Shown here piece after piece: positions 24,701 to 37,617 of a DNA stretch of 64,000 nt. Source of the DNA: Siniperca chuatsi. Taxonomy: Eukaryota > Chordata > Actinopteri > Centrarchiformes > Sinipercidae. The stretch's first letter is position 1. Each line of letters opens with the position of its first letter. The position numbers and the translations under genes were made by a program. The notes below the pieces were generated by a model. It saw only the letters and a program-made list of their open reading frames with translations. It did no database searches and was not told the DNA's origin. The stretch covers positions 14,935,762-14,999,761 of the forward strand of contig NC_058063.1 of assembly GCF_020085105.1 (NCBI RefSeq), written 5' to 3'.

Positions 24701-27700
24701 TCGACATCCAGAGTCCTGGATGTCAGCGCTTCCCACCTGCACATGAGTTCACAGTTGGTGGACTACTGAATGAGTTTTTGAAGATCTCCATTTCACTTCA
24801 CATCTGGACCATATTTGACCTCCACTACCAGTCAGCTGGCCTCCTAAACCCGATCTCACACCTCCCACATTTCTAACCTTTCACTGTCAACACACCATGC
24901 CTCTACTTCTGTGTGGCAAAGTCTACCTCTCCATCACTCATTGCTGGTCGCTTGCGTCCGGGGCGTTGCGTCTTGTTGTGATTGACCAGGCCTCCTGTTG
25001 GGAACGGACTTCTTATGATCCTCTACCTGTCAGTGTGCTGGAAGATGATAGTGTTATGATTCGTCCCCTCGCTGTGGCTGAAGGCTCTTTGGTGGTCAAC
25101 GTGGAGGAGAGGGCAGTGATGTAATCCTGTTTTGGACTCTTCTTTAAATGCCTTAAGTTATGTGGAGGTCAGTGTGGAGAGATAAGTGTAGTCTGTGAGT
25201 GGGAGCGGTTTGATGTACTGAACTGGATGCTATTGTAGAAAGAATATGTCCACTCAGCTAGTTTGCAGGTAAGTTTGTTTTGTTAGTTCTTACAAGACTT
25301 GTAGGGTCAAGAAGAAGATTTACACTACAAGAAATGCTGTTTTTTGACAGAAATTAGCAAAATTAATAATTATTACAGGAAGCGTAACTTATGTGAAACT
25401 CGCTGCTGCTCCTTAACAGTTGGATTGTTCAAAATGAGCTGACATCCTGTGCCTTACTATCTCCATGTTTATGAACTCAGAGGGAGTATGTGCTGATAAA
25501 GTGGCCAGAGAGAGAGATAGGTCACGGTGAGAAGCACATTTTCCAAGAACATCAATGCTCAAAGTGAAGGAGCAGTTGAGACTTTTCTTATCAGTCATTT
25601 CAGCTGTGGGTCACAAATCACCAATGTCGAGCAGAAATACACAAGGTCGTCGGCTCAGTGGTGGTTTCACAACACTCCTTTATAGCTTGTTATAATTTGT
25701 CTGACTTCTACGGCTGTACCTGTGTGCACTTGTGTGTGTGAGTAAGAGAGAGAGAGAGGTTGTATGTGCTGCACTCAGCTGTTTCCTCGTCTGAAAAACA
25801 ACAGGCCAGTCTGCTTGACTCAGCAGCTGCGTTTCCTTAAATCAGCCATACCCTCACGTGGAAACACACTGGCACACACATTTACAGAACAAATGTTACC
25901 CACTGAGACTGTTAAAGGATATGTTTCTGTGTGTGTGTGTGTGTGTAATATATGCATATTTATGTGTGTGCTTTGGTTGCTTCCCTTTAGGTTTGCTGAC
26001 CTTTGTGAACTGTGCCTATGTAAAGTGGGGCACCAGGGTCCAGGACTTCTCCACTTATGCCAAAGTCATCGCTCTCATCGCTGTCATCATCACTGGCCTG
26101 GTGAAGATCGGACAAGGTGCCAAAGTCATCGCCAACTCTTCTTTTTCATCTTAAACCTTCCTAGATATCTTAAAACTTTACCAGTGCGAATGCTTAGATT
26201 CTAAAAATAACAAGACTTTTATACCTGACATCTGCTGTTGGCTATTTCAAATATTTTTAAATGATGAGCTTAAGGTGATAATTGCTGCTTAAAATTACTG
26301 TATGGAGATTAGGAAATTGATTCTTCAGGTAATTTCATAATAATTAAATGATTTTATTGGTGTTTTCCAGGTCACACACAGAACTTTGAGGACCTGTTTG
26401 ATGGCTCATCTCAGGATCCAGGACACATTGCTCTGGCTCTGTACTCAGCTCTGTTCTCCTACTCGGGATGGGACACCCTCAACTTTGTCACAGAGGAGAT
26501 CAAGAACCCAGAGAGGTGAGGAGATAAAGTTGATATTGTTCACATATGAACAATATTCAAATACAAGTACCTTCAATTTGCACGTAAGTACAGTACTTGA
26601 GTAAATGTACTTAGTTACCACTGATGAGTACACATGTGATTGGATCACAAGCCTCTCCCAGAGTTCCCAGGCAGATTCATGTAACACCCACACCTGATCA
26701 CAATGCCCACCCTCCCCTCACCCACACAGTCGAACTGCTCTTGACCCAGAGACTCCTGAGGAAGCCTGAATGTCAGATGCTTCAAGTTTAAGACTCTTAT
26801 CTCTTTTGCCTCCCTCTGCTGTTTGTTTGTGTGAACTACAGGAATCTGCCACTGGCCATCGCTATTTCCATGCCCATAGTAACAGTGATCTACATTCTGA
26901 CCAACGTGGCTTACTACGCCATCCTCCCCATCAATGCAATCTTAGACAGTGAAGCTGTAGCTGTGGTAAGTGCATATAATCCTCAATAAATCATCTTACT
27001 TTGACTCTATATTCATCGAGTGCAGCTTTACACCATTTAATCTTCTCTTTCCAGACATTTGCAGACCAGGTATTTGGTGTAATGAACTGGACGATTCCCC
27101 TCGCTGTGGCTCTTTCCTGCTTCGGAGGACTCAACGCCTCAATCCTGGCCTCCTCCAGGTGAGTGATGAATGTTTTTTGCCGTCACTTCATCCCTGTTAT
27201 CAGCGCCCCACTCATTGTCACATCAACATCACTCATCAGTGCTCTCTTGCATATTTTTGTGTCTCTGAAGGCTGTTCTTCGTGGGCTCCAGAGAGGGCCA
27301 CCTGCCCGACTACTTGTGCATGATCCATGTCCACCGCTACACTCCCATCCCTGCACTGCTCTTCAACGTCAGTCAGCCCTCCCCATCTTTTACTTCCTGT
27401 TGTCTAATAGTTTATATTTAGTTGCCATGGAGTCTGTTTTTTTTATTCCACTGTTACATCTGTAGGAAAGCCCTCCCCACATTTTGCAGTCTGACTTACA
27501 CGATGTCTCTTATATGTCTCTGCAGGGCATGATGGCTCTGATATACCTGTGCGTAGAAGACGTCTTCAGGCTGATCAACTACTACAGCTTCAGCTACTGG
27601 TTCTTTGTGGGTCTGTCCATTTTTGGGCAACTGTATCTGCGCTGGAAGCAGCCAGACAGAAAGAGACCACTAAAGGTAACTTAGCTGAGCCTTTTACTGC

Positions 27701-28740
27701 AGTCGCTGCAGCAGATTGTGAACTTGGAGTTACAACAATGCTCAAAAGTACGAAAAGAGTACTCCACCAATTTAGCATTGCACTCCTATAACAATGTCGG
27801 ACTCACCATGGACAACAAAAAAAAAAGAAGGATAAAAATCAATGCAGCAGAACCAGAGATATCATCTTTTTCAATCCACCCATTCTTCTTCTTTGTCAAA
27901 ACCTGGCACCTAAATTACCCACAATGCAACCAGACCACTGACAGTTCGGTTTCCCTTAGCATCAGAGCAGCTGAGTCTGTGCCACATTTAAAAAAGCCAC
28001 CTGTATGCTTGCCTTTTTTAAACTCCAATGGTTTTATGTAGTTTTTATTTTATCTGTTTGACTATTCGCTTAAATTGTAGTTTGCCTACTTACATACAAA
28101 ATTTTCTTTCATACATATTTGACATCTCTCTTTTTCTCTGTTCCTCCCTCAGCTCAGTCTCTTCTACCCCATCGTTTTCTGTCTCCTCACCATTTTTCTG
28201 GTGGTGGTGCCGCTCTACAGTGACACCATCAACTCCCTGATCGGCATCGGCATCGCCCTGTCAGGAGTGCCCGTTTACTTCCTCTGCTGCTACACTCCAG
28301 CCAATAAGAGGCCACTGCAGCTACAGAGCCTCATTGGTAAGAGAGCCTCAGGGTTGTCTTGTTGTTTTCATATATTAAACCATCTTTGTCGATTTTTAAG
28401 GCAGTGGTCTCAAACTCAAATTACCCATGGGTCCCTGGGCATGTTCACTCCTAGGTGGGCTGCTTTAACACATTTAAACATTAACGTGTTGTTTAGTAGT
28501 GTAATGATATCACAGCTACAGAGTACCTAGCTTGGACCCAACATTGAGCTGTTGGTTTTTACTGATGTCAACTTAAATTCAGTTTTGATGCCAATGTTTA
28601 CAGCTGGATTCTGACTAATAATAGATCAACAGGTTGCCCTAACTTTTCTCCTGTCTCCACCTGTTTCAGCTAAATCTGCCATGCTGATTCAGAAGGTGTG
28701 CTACTCCGTTCTGACTGAAATGGATGACAAGGCAGAGTAA
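21774..28740 (+). CDS. slc7a7: SLC7A7, y+LAT1 light chain amino-acid transporter
   Basis: Nine coding exons in phase: 21774-22266, 25991-26116, 26371-26515, 26842-26965, 27055-27158, 27271-27367, 27526-27675, 28153-28336 and 28670-28740, for 497 residues (human 511). The first exon carries [19 protein letters not shown] and the APC-superfamily IGSGIF motif; later diagnostic blocks are [42 protein letters not shown] and [20 protein letters not shown]. Twelve membrane segments are expected. The cytosolic tail is short and differs from human. With the heavy chain SLC3A2 (4F2hc) the protein exchanges cationic amino acids for neutral ones plus sodium at basolateral membranes; human loss causes lysinuric protein intolerance. 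SLC7A6 is the near alternative, but the neighbour OXA1L favours SLC7A7. One donor (gtgcca after 26116) is weak but required by phase. Confidence 0.95.
22418..23014. mobile_element. Inverted-repeat DNA element (MITE-like)
   Basis: The left end cagggctcaacagtaac is inverted at the right end as gttactgtcgagccctg (one difference). Internal ttttggttgcc and ggcaaccaaaggc blocks are also inverted. Non-coding interior. The CAGGG..CCCTG ends suggest a hAT-type non-autonomous element; a target-site duplication is not clear. Confidence 0.8.
23993..24062. repeat. Two-copy tandem duplication (~34 bp)
   Basis: The block cttagctctaggcaaaactt with its flanks occurs twice in a row. Confidence 0.8.
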
Positions 28741-29626
28741 ATGTTTGGTTTTAACACCCTGCCGGAGCCAACCACACACACAGACGTAGAGGCTCATCCT
28801 GGACAGTCGCTGCCGCCACAAGGAATCGATGGATGGACATTTAGGTTTGAGCTGTACCCAGCTCTCTGACCTGTCAATCATCACCCGGTGATAACGTTAA
28901 TGAATGCGTGAATGATGGTGCCCGGGTGCTTGTTGGCAAGATTTCACTCTTGCTGACTGAGAGAACACTTTAACTCACCTGTTTCTATTTCAGTTGATAT
29001 TACTATTATTAATTGATATGTCAAGAAAAGTATTTTGTGTGAAATTACATACCTTTTTGATTTTACTGGAAGGTGGCAAATTATTATGGTTAACTTGTCA
29101 AAGTGGACAGGAGAACATCTTTGAAACTAAAAGCACTGCTGACCATACCCACAGCCTTGGTATTATTATTATTAGTGTTATGATTTGCACAAAGAAAATC
29201 AAGCAGTAACAGATACTAGAATGTGTTTCCACCTTCACTAATGTGGATAAAGTTCATGAAAAGTTTTATACTATCAGCTGAGGTCTAGTAAAGGGCTATT
29301 TTTACAGAAATTAACTAATTTTTTTTGCAGTGTCAGAAAACACGGCTGTTAAATGTAAGAGTTTGACAGTTGAGTTGAGCTACAAATACGTATTTATAAT
29401 AAAATGACTTGTTGACAACAGAAACTGAATAATTTCTTTCATTCTATTTCAGGGATGTTTCTGGGGAAGTGGATTAATGTGTTGTGTTTTCAAAAACACA
29501 CCAAAGTGGTTGTTTTGAGGCAGATTTTAAATTTTAATTAGAATAATACATAATGGCAACCCTTGTCTTCTCCATCCATAAATATGTACATAAATCATTA
29601 TACTGTCAAGCTATCAACCAGTCTGA
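28741..29626. other. Convergent 3' UTRs of slc7a7 (+) and oxa1l (-)
   Basis: No exon seen. A canonical aataaa at 29398-29403 is the likely slc7a7 poly(A) signal. Confidence 0.6.
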
Positions 29627-32600
29627 TTATCCAATAGTGTCCTTCCATGGCCTCACCTTGCCACTAGCTGGCTTGGCTTTAGCTGATGCTGCAGCCATAG
29701 GTGGGTTCTGCTGGAGGGGATTGTGGGTAAAAGTCTGCCTCAGTGGACCTGCAAAGAGGAATGAAGAGAAGACATTTGGCAAAAATTTAAGAAATGCTAA
29801 ACTGAAAGTTATACATGTGGTATAGTGTTCATTATTCACACATTCACAGTTTCAGTACACACAGAGTCAAAGCCTTGACAGCACAGAGGCAATTGTGCTA
29901 ATGGCCTTCAGGATGTGTAGGTTTATTTTATAAACACTGTGTTCCACTTGCTTAATGTGTGGTCTCCATCTTGAACAATGAGCTTTCATGTTTTTTTGTT
30001 GATAACACCTGCAACCTCCGTTTTACACAGTGCTAATCTAAAATGGCAAGAGCACTATAAATGGCACACAAAAGATGGAGAAAAAAAAGACTTGCTTGTT
30101 GTTGTAAATATGTTGCCTTTGTGACAGCAATATCAGTCACACTCAGAGTCCTTTATCACTTGCTGATTTTGCAGTGACACAGTTTTAAGGCCGTGTGGAC
30201 TCAACAGCAGCACACCTGTAAGTCTGTGAATCTGTAGCAAATTTTAAAATGTGTATATGTCTCGCGAGCTGCAGTCAGTGTCCGTTTAATCACACCTTAA
30301 CCTGTCCAAGAACAAACTGAATATCCAGCAAGAAACTATTTTTTAAGTTTGGAGGTCTGATTTAATAGTTGTTGAGTAAAAAACATGCATTTTCAGATGC
30401 AGGTAATAGTGTGAAAAAAAGTAATACTCCATCTGCTGGCTTTCAGTCTTGTGTACACTCATAATTACCATTAATACCCTGATACAGCCAATTTAGCATT
30501 TTAGCTTATTACTACAATAATTGGCTCTGGCCACAAGGGGGAGCACTTCCATTTCTATATCCAGTTATCACAAAGGCTACTGTGCATTACCCTATTATAC
30601 TGAGAAAACATATTTCTTAAACATTATTTAACAACATTATTTTGTTAAAAACATTAGTCAGCACGTTCCTATACAAGGGTGAGGGATTTCAAAACACGTT
30701 GTTTTAAAGTCCATATTAATAAGAGACTTAAAAAAAAGAAGTCATGGAGTATTGGTGTACCTTTTAATACATGCTAGGATTGAATAATTATTGAGATAAT
30801 ATGACATATTGTGATTATTTTAGCCAACCATAGCATTTGTATAATGCCAATGTTTTTTTTCCACCTGTCCAACTTCCACTTTTTTTTCTCCATCCTTTAT
30901 TCTCATTTAGAAACAACAGCCTGCTGTTTCTCTGTGGCACACAGCTGAAATAAAGCCAAACGAGGAATAAAAAGTCTGTCTATGTGAAGCTGAGGAAGTA
31001 GTGGGGAGACTGACCTTTAGCAGCTAGGTCCAGATGATTTTTGATTCTCCTTTCCCTCTCTTCCAGCTGCTGGGCCAGCTGAGCATTTTTCCAGCCTGGA
31101 GAGTTACAGCACGGACAAAGACAGAAATAATCAGTGCTGCAATTTCTCTATAGTTTAACATTACTAGTAAGAACCAATCCAGCAAATGTCCTTAAGTCCT
31201 AATCTATTTGATGCAAGGTTAGACACCAACCCTTCTTCATGCTTTCAATGAAGCCATCATTTTGGGGCAGGGCGGAGGCTGGGTGTTTGATCCTCTCCGG
31301 GATCCTCAACCTATCTCTGACAAAGGGGTGTCTGAGCAGGGCGACTTGACCCAAGGAGAAGCAGTTGGAGGTCAGCCAGTAGGTAAACACCGCCTGAAGT
31401 TTGTTTGAGAAGATTTTAGACACTGAATGTACAAAATCTGCAGCAGCAGTGGGTTTCTGATGTATTTCCTGGAACTAAGTACCCTTTCAGTATGTGAGGT
31501 GAGGTTAAACCACTAGAACAAAAACTGATGTGAGTGAATGACTGACCGTGGGGAAGTTGATAGTGAGGGGGAGGATGACAAAGGGCATGATCCTGAACAC
31601 AGTCTTCATGGCTCGCAGATTGGGGTTGTCGATACCAGACTCTGCACCCAACTAAAAGGGAAAAGGTAACCAATGCGGTGATTATTAAGGAAAAGCATGA
31701 TTACATTCAACAGTTCATAACAAGATCATAACACCACCTATCACAAATTCTGACAATCCTATTAGTTTCCTAATTGTGCTGATTGTTTATTCTGGCTGGC
31801 ATTGAAAGAGCATTGAAAAAAATACAGATTAACGGTTGATATTATTCTACAATAAATATGACATTTCCTTCTTTCTTTCTGACAAGTTGGGTAAAAGCTG
31901 GCTGACCTCAAGGATGAAGAACATGGTTCCAGTGACAGCCAAAGGCAGGATATAAAAAGGATCTGCTGCTGTCAGGTCTGGAAACCATAGCAGGCCCCCT
32001 GTCTGCAAGCTGGGCACCGGCAGATAGGCCATCTTCCTCAGTGCAATGAAGAAAGAGATGAAGACTGGTGCCTGGGGGAACAGTAGTGTAACATTTCTTT
32101 CATCAGCTCCTGCTAATGTTTTTAATCTCCTTTTATTGGCATAACAAACGTACCCATTGTTAAGTTGATTTTATTTCAGTCAATTTTGTCTCCACAAAAG
32201 GCCAACACATAGAAACACGGACATGAAAATGAATCCTACTTTGATAAAATTTGATACATGCATTGTTTTTGTCTCACAGCGCAGTACAATATAACAGGGA
32301 AACCAGTATAAAGAGATAAACTGACCTGCACCATAGGAACTAGGAAGCCACGGAGAGGATTTACATCATGCTTCTTCTGGAACAAGTTCAGGTCAGAGTA
32401 GGCTTTGGCAACTGTAACATGCAAACAGCAGCTTATGACAAGTTGATGAGGCTGGATTTTTACACACACACACACACACAAAAACTAACATCTAAATTGT
32501 GACTGAAAAGACAAATGCAAAGAAGAAAGCAGAGCGAAATTTTACAATCAAATTTGTTTCCGCTCTGTTTGGCCTCAGTCATCCTGGCAGTAAGTTTGGT

Positions 32601-35600
32601 CATCTCAGGCAGAACATTGTTCAGCTTGGCTGCCTCCCTCTGGCCCTTCACTATGACTGGAAACACAGCCAAACGAGCCAACACCGTTCCTATATGAGGG
32701 TGAGGGATTAATAGAAACAGGAAGGAGGTAGAACAGGATAAGGAAGGACACAGGAAATACAGTAGACATTGTTAGAATCGCTTTAAATGAGACTCAAGAA
32801 AAATATCAATCTCAGATACTGATATAACCTGCCTTGACTACTTTTCCCAGAATGTTGACATACTGATTTATATTCAGGTTTTTAAAATCTGTGCTTACCT
32901 ACAACAATGGCCCCCCACCAGGGCAAACCAAGATCCACGTGCATGAACTCTAACAAGTTCTGGATCAGGCCCACTGGCGTTTTGCCGGCCAATCCCAGTT
33001 CTGCTAAACTGGTTTCTGTAGTCACAGCCTGCAGGACCTCCACTGCAGTCGGTGCAGCATCAGCCACCTGCTCAATGACTGGCTGCGTTAAAATAGGGGT
33101 AATGTCAGCGGACACAAACTCAGGGGAGGAACCCAAGACAGGAGGATGAGGAGAGATGTCCCCTACTGGTACTGCCATGGAAACCGTTTCAACTGGGATC
33201 TGAAAATATCAATGAAAATGGAATTCAAGTTAGAAGATAAATAGAAGCCTTAGATAGATGATTTTATTTAAGATGTAGTCTCAGCCACCTCTTCAGTGAT
33301 TGGTTGTGCGATGATGGGAGTAGGGTCAGCGGGCAGAGAGACTGGAAGGCCGTCAGAAGCTTCCAACACCGGAGCTGCCAGGATTCCATCCTCAGGTGGT
33401 ATCTGCAAATATCAATATCAACATGGTACATAACGATTCATTCAAACAGCTGTTCAATTTGACTTTGATATTTCAGCAAAGATTCGGTGCATCATAAAAT
33501 CTCTGGCCACAACATGATTTCATTCACTTTGATAGATTTCAATACTTCCAAAATAAAAACACAGGAAAGGTGTAACATCTCTATAAATGTAAACTATACA
33601 ACTAACTGAAGGCACTAGTACAATAAAAAAACATTTCTTTTCAAGGCAAAACTTAACCTTAAAAAAAAAAAACAGACAGAGACTTCTTACAAATATTAAA
33701 ACATAACTCCACATAAAACGTTTGAGTTTTAAACAGATATTTAGTACAATTTAAATAAAAGAAATGCAGCCATAGCAGTCAAACATTTCACTACAAATGT
33801 GTTGGTGCTACATTACTCTCACTCACACTGTTAAATGTGAGAGGCAGCAGTTCAGTTGAAGATGCAGCCGTGTTCAAGAACAATACTGATGAATAAACAA
33901 ACACAAAATGTTCGACAATTCTTGTCATGCAGCTTTCAGTTATTAGCAGAATGGTAATCTACAGAATGCATTTATAAAATTTTATGATCAAAAGGGAAAA
34001 TGTCTCTGCAAAAAACCTATAGCGGTCTAATCAATTCTAGGTTAACCTTAACATAGAAATTATAACAGTTCACAATATAATAATAGTGAAATCTCTACAT
34101 TAAGTGAAACATGCCAAAGCAGGTGGACAATAGCCAGAACTGGAGGCAGTATTTTGATGCATTATAATGTAAAATATAGACTACTTGAGATTTCTGGCGT
34201 TTTAACATACTTATGAAACAAATTTGAATGCACAATCCACTAACTGGAGCCTGTTGTCACTTCCAAAATGTAGTTAATATTTCATGCATCAATGCTATGA
34301 AAAGTGTGTTTACATCACAGATGATTGTACACAACAGGGCAGTAAAACAGGCCCATATTTAAAATTCTGGTCATTTAAGAAATCCACAAGTCAAACTATT
34401 AAATTATATATCTGAATATATCTTTAACTCACATGGTTGAAAAAATAATACTGTGGACTGAGCTGTAACAGGATACTCTCACTCTTTCCTCTTGAGCTCT
34501 GATGAGGACAACCTGAGTTTGATCTTACTGAGGTGACGTTTACTGATGCAGCTCAACACCAGCTTTGCCATTAGACTGATCACCTGTATGCCAACTCACC
34601 TGTGAGCTGTTGTGTCTGACTGCCACAGTGTTCACCCAGAGGAACTTCCCATGCTGTCTGCGGCCCAGCAGAGTCTTGGCGGCTGGACTGCGACACTCAA
34701 ACACCGTGTGAAGATGAGACTTCTGGAGCAACCGCTGTTTGTGAACCAGAGGGACAGAGTGTCAGCCAGATGCACACTTTGAGTTTACACAATTAAATAC
34801 AACCTGACGACACATATGGGGGCTGTTTCCGTGTCACATAGCATCGTTTAGTTGCGGTTAAGAACCGGTTCAACTAAAACTAAAATATTTTCATAATCAA
34901 TTAATAATTTAAGTCTTTTATCAAGCAAAAAGGCTACATTATTTGGTTACAGTTTCTCAAATATGACTACTTTCTGCTTTTCTCTGTTTAATATCTGTGT
35001 AAATTTAAATCTTTAAGTTTTGTGCCGTGGGTCAGACAAAATCAATGGGCTCAGAGAAGCAGTGATGTCCCCCCCACATTTCAACTTAAAAACAACTGAA
35101 TTTATCCAATGAAAATAATCATTAGTTGCAGTCCTAACTCTGTTTGCACTGTCAAAATGAGCACAGGTCCTGCTGAACCTCAGCTAAACTGTATCTAATT
35201 TGGAGGTATTATAAAAGTAACCTTATTCAGAGGAGAGCTGCATAATAATGCTGTGTTTGTCTTCTTATCCTCTATAAACAGTAATGAAAGAAATTTAGAT
35301 TTCAGATTTTCCAGTTCAGCCAACAATAGCAACTGCTGGGGAAGAATTAAGAAACAAAACAATACACAGTATGTGTTTTGTTATTTATAGTCTAGTTGCA
35401 CAAAGTAACATTTTATAACACTATGCATTTAATGCAAATGTAAATCACATCATAGAACATTTTACCCTGTATCAGTAATTACTGCAGTAGCAGCTTTGCA
35501 GTGGGAATCTATCCTACAATACATCTAGTCTTGTTTGTTTTATGTGACTTAGCCTATAACCTGAGATAACACAACAATTTACAGGTGATTCACCTGCCAA

Positions 35601-36496
35601 CATTACTGACAAACCTACCACACTTACTGAACATGTAGTGGTGCATTAGTCAAAACGCTGTTGTTATAAATTTAGCCCTAAAGTTTGTCAGATAATCCTG
35701 TTTCTTGTGTCAAAAAAGAAATTGAGGCAGATGACTCTTTTAAAATGGTATTACACAATATTACATTGGGTTGACACTTACATGAACATTCATGATGAAA
35801 GATAAATGATAGAAATCTACCCTTTAACTGAACTTTATGAAACCTCAGAAAAACCAGGTGTACAGCAGGTTCAAGTTTAACCTCAGATACAGTGACCTCT
35901 AGTGGCATTTAGCTGATTTCTACAGGTTAGCTAATTTAGGTTTAAACCCTGGCTAAGCTAATGGCAGAGCAACAGCCAAAGTATCTTTACTTCAGGAGAA
36001 ATGTTGTGGTAGTTGTTGACAAAGCTAGCACCTGTTAACAGAGCCTTGCTAGCCTGTGGAGCCACGCAGATGTATGTTAGGTACACTTCAATAATGTCAA
36101 AAAAACTCCGGGTGGTGTTAAGCACGTATTTCAGTGCTTTTAGCTAAACTGCCCACATTGTTCTCGTTTAAAAACCTGGTGATTTACATGCTATATTAAA
36201 TATCGGAGACCTCTGTCTTTGCTGAGAAGCGGTTACTGTCAAAGTCACACAGAAGGCATGCACTCATAACTGCGCAGCGAGGATGCTAGCCGGCTAGCGA
36301 GTTAGCCGGGGGGAAATCGCTGTTTGTGTCTTTGTTTCAGAAGCACGGATAAAGTATCAGATGTGAAACTGTAAAGAAGACCTACGTGGTTCCAAATGTC
36401 TGAAAGGGGGTGGCTGCCCCGGCTCGGTTTTCCAGTCTGTCTCAGGAAGCATCTTGCTAGGCAACCCGGAGTCACCCCGCTCCTGATGGCAGCCAT
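29627..36496 (-). CDS. oxa1l: OXA1L, mitochondrial inner-membrane insertase
   Basis: Eleven coding exons in phase on the minus strand: 36496-36386, 34734-34600, 33402-33289, 33199-32899, 32689-32546, 32411-32326, 32071-31907, 31651-31547, 31393-31231, 31095-31015 and 29748-29627, about 508 residues. The N-terminus is rich in Arg, Ser and Thr and lacks early acidic residues, as expected of a mitochondrial presequence. The YidC/Oxa1/Alb3 core follows: [94 protein letters not shown]. The matrix C-terminus ([12 protein letters not shown]) matches the ribosome-binding tail of the human protein. It inserts mitochondrially encoded subunits co-translationally. The start at 36496 (MAAIRSG) overlaps a YY1-like acatggctgcc, common at mitochondrial-protein genes. 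Two neighbouring exons appear duplicated (see findings). Confidence 0.95.
29749..31014 (-). other. oxa1l last intron
   Basis: No exon seen. A CTCF-like ccacaagggggagcac lies at about 30532-30547, as a motif match only. Confidence 0.45.
34735..36385 (-). other. oxa1l intron 1 with dispersed repeat copy 3
   Basis: Intron between the presequence exon and exon 2. At about 34865-35140 it contains an inverted copy of the family seen at 1857 and 5043 (attttcataatcaattaata ... catcattagttgcagtcc-type ends). The rest is unremarkable. Confidence 0.55.
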
Positions 36497-37617
36497 GTTG
36501 GGAAAATAACCCACTACGGAAAGTGCGAGGAGTCAATTTTCTAGGCTGTTTGCAAAATGCTTGGTGTTCATGTTTGTTTTTGTTTGTTTGTTTTGTTTTC
36601 AACAGTGTAGTGTCATTCTGCTCAAATATGATTGCTATTTGCCTTTTTTCAGTGACTTCAGGACACACTAAGTACTCATAGAACATACTTTAGAACAAGT
36701 TTGAGTACTTGTTGGTACTGAAGAATTAACATTTAATACTACTTTATACCTCTACTCCACTATGCTACATTAGAAATGTAATTGTCTACCAAATTCTAAT
36801 ATTTAAAATATTTTGTGTCATTTCTAACTATGATATGTTATTCCTCCTGCCCTTTTGTGTCAAGTTCAAAGATTATCCTGAAATATAGAAAACAAAATAC
36901 ACATAAAGCACCTCACATTTATTTGGGCAATTAACAAGTATCTGTTTCTCTCTCTAACCATCATAACCTAATGATCTTCCAAAAAACAATGTTTCAAAGG
37001 CTGTATTTTATTTTATTTTTTAAGTATATCAGACAGTCTATCAGAATCTTGATTTTAAAGCATACAGTTACATGGCATGAGAGAAAACCAAGGTAACAGA
37101 CAACCTCCATTTCAAAACAGATTGCTAGGTGCACTTATACATTAATTCCACACTGTACCAATAAAAATGCAACTGTATAATCAAAACAATTTAGCTTTTT
37201 AGGATCAAAATGATCATAAAATTGTAACCATGTTAAAAGGGACAGAAGACACAGTCTGTGGGCAGTAATGCTTTGCATATTGTAATTTCCTGGTATCCTA
37301 AATTATACTATCAAGTCAACACAATATAGTTTATATATCAGTAAAATCAAAAACACATAATAAAGATAAAAACACATGAAATATCTATGCAAGGATTTAC
37401 ATTTTAACTTCCACACACATCACTTAACTGCAATCAATTACACATTACACTCTGTGATAGTTATTTATGTAAGCCTATCACTGAACGATTTAACTCAGAA
37501 ATGTAAGAAACTGCCAAAGAGAAGCGTAAGCCTAAGAAGAGTAAGTGATTATTCATACAGTGAATGTGATTTCGAAATTGCAAAGTATCAAGTTTAAAAA
37601 AGAAGCTTATGGACCAT
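36497..37617. other. Boundary between conserved block and immune-like cluster
   Basis: The oxa1l upstream region, then AT-rich sequence. A fragment near 36690-36790 resembles a common fish repeat (ctactttatacctctactcc). No exon supported. Confidence 0.45.

Larger units (their letters stand above)
22267..25990 (+). other. slc7a7 large intron
   Basis: A ~3.7 kb intron between exons joined as ATA-T/GT-TTG. It holds the inverted-repeat element at 22418-23014, a short tandem duplication at 23993-24062 and a GT run near 25928-25950. An open frame at 24897-25124 shows no family feature. Confidence 0.6.

Noticed and set aside
24897-25124. 75-codon frame in the large slc7a7 intron
   Set aside because: No splice context, no recognisable domain, Pro/Val-rich chance frame.
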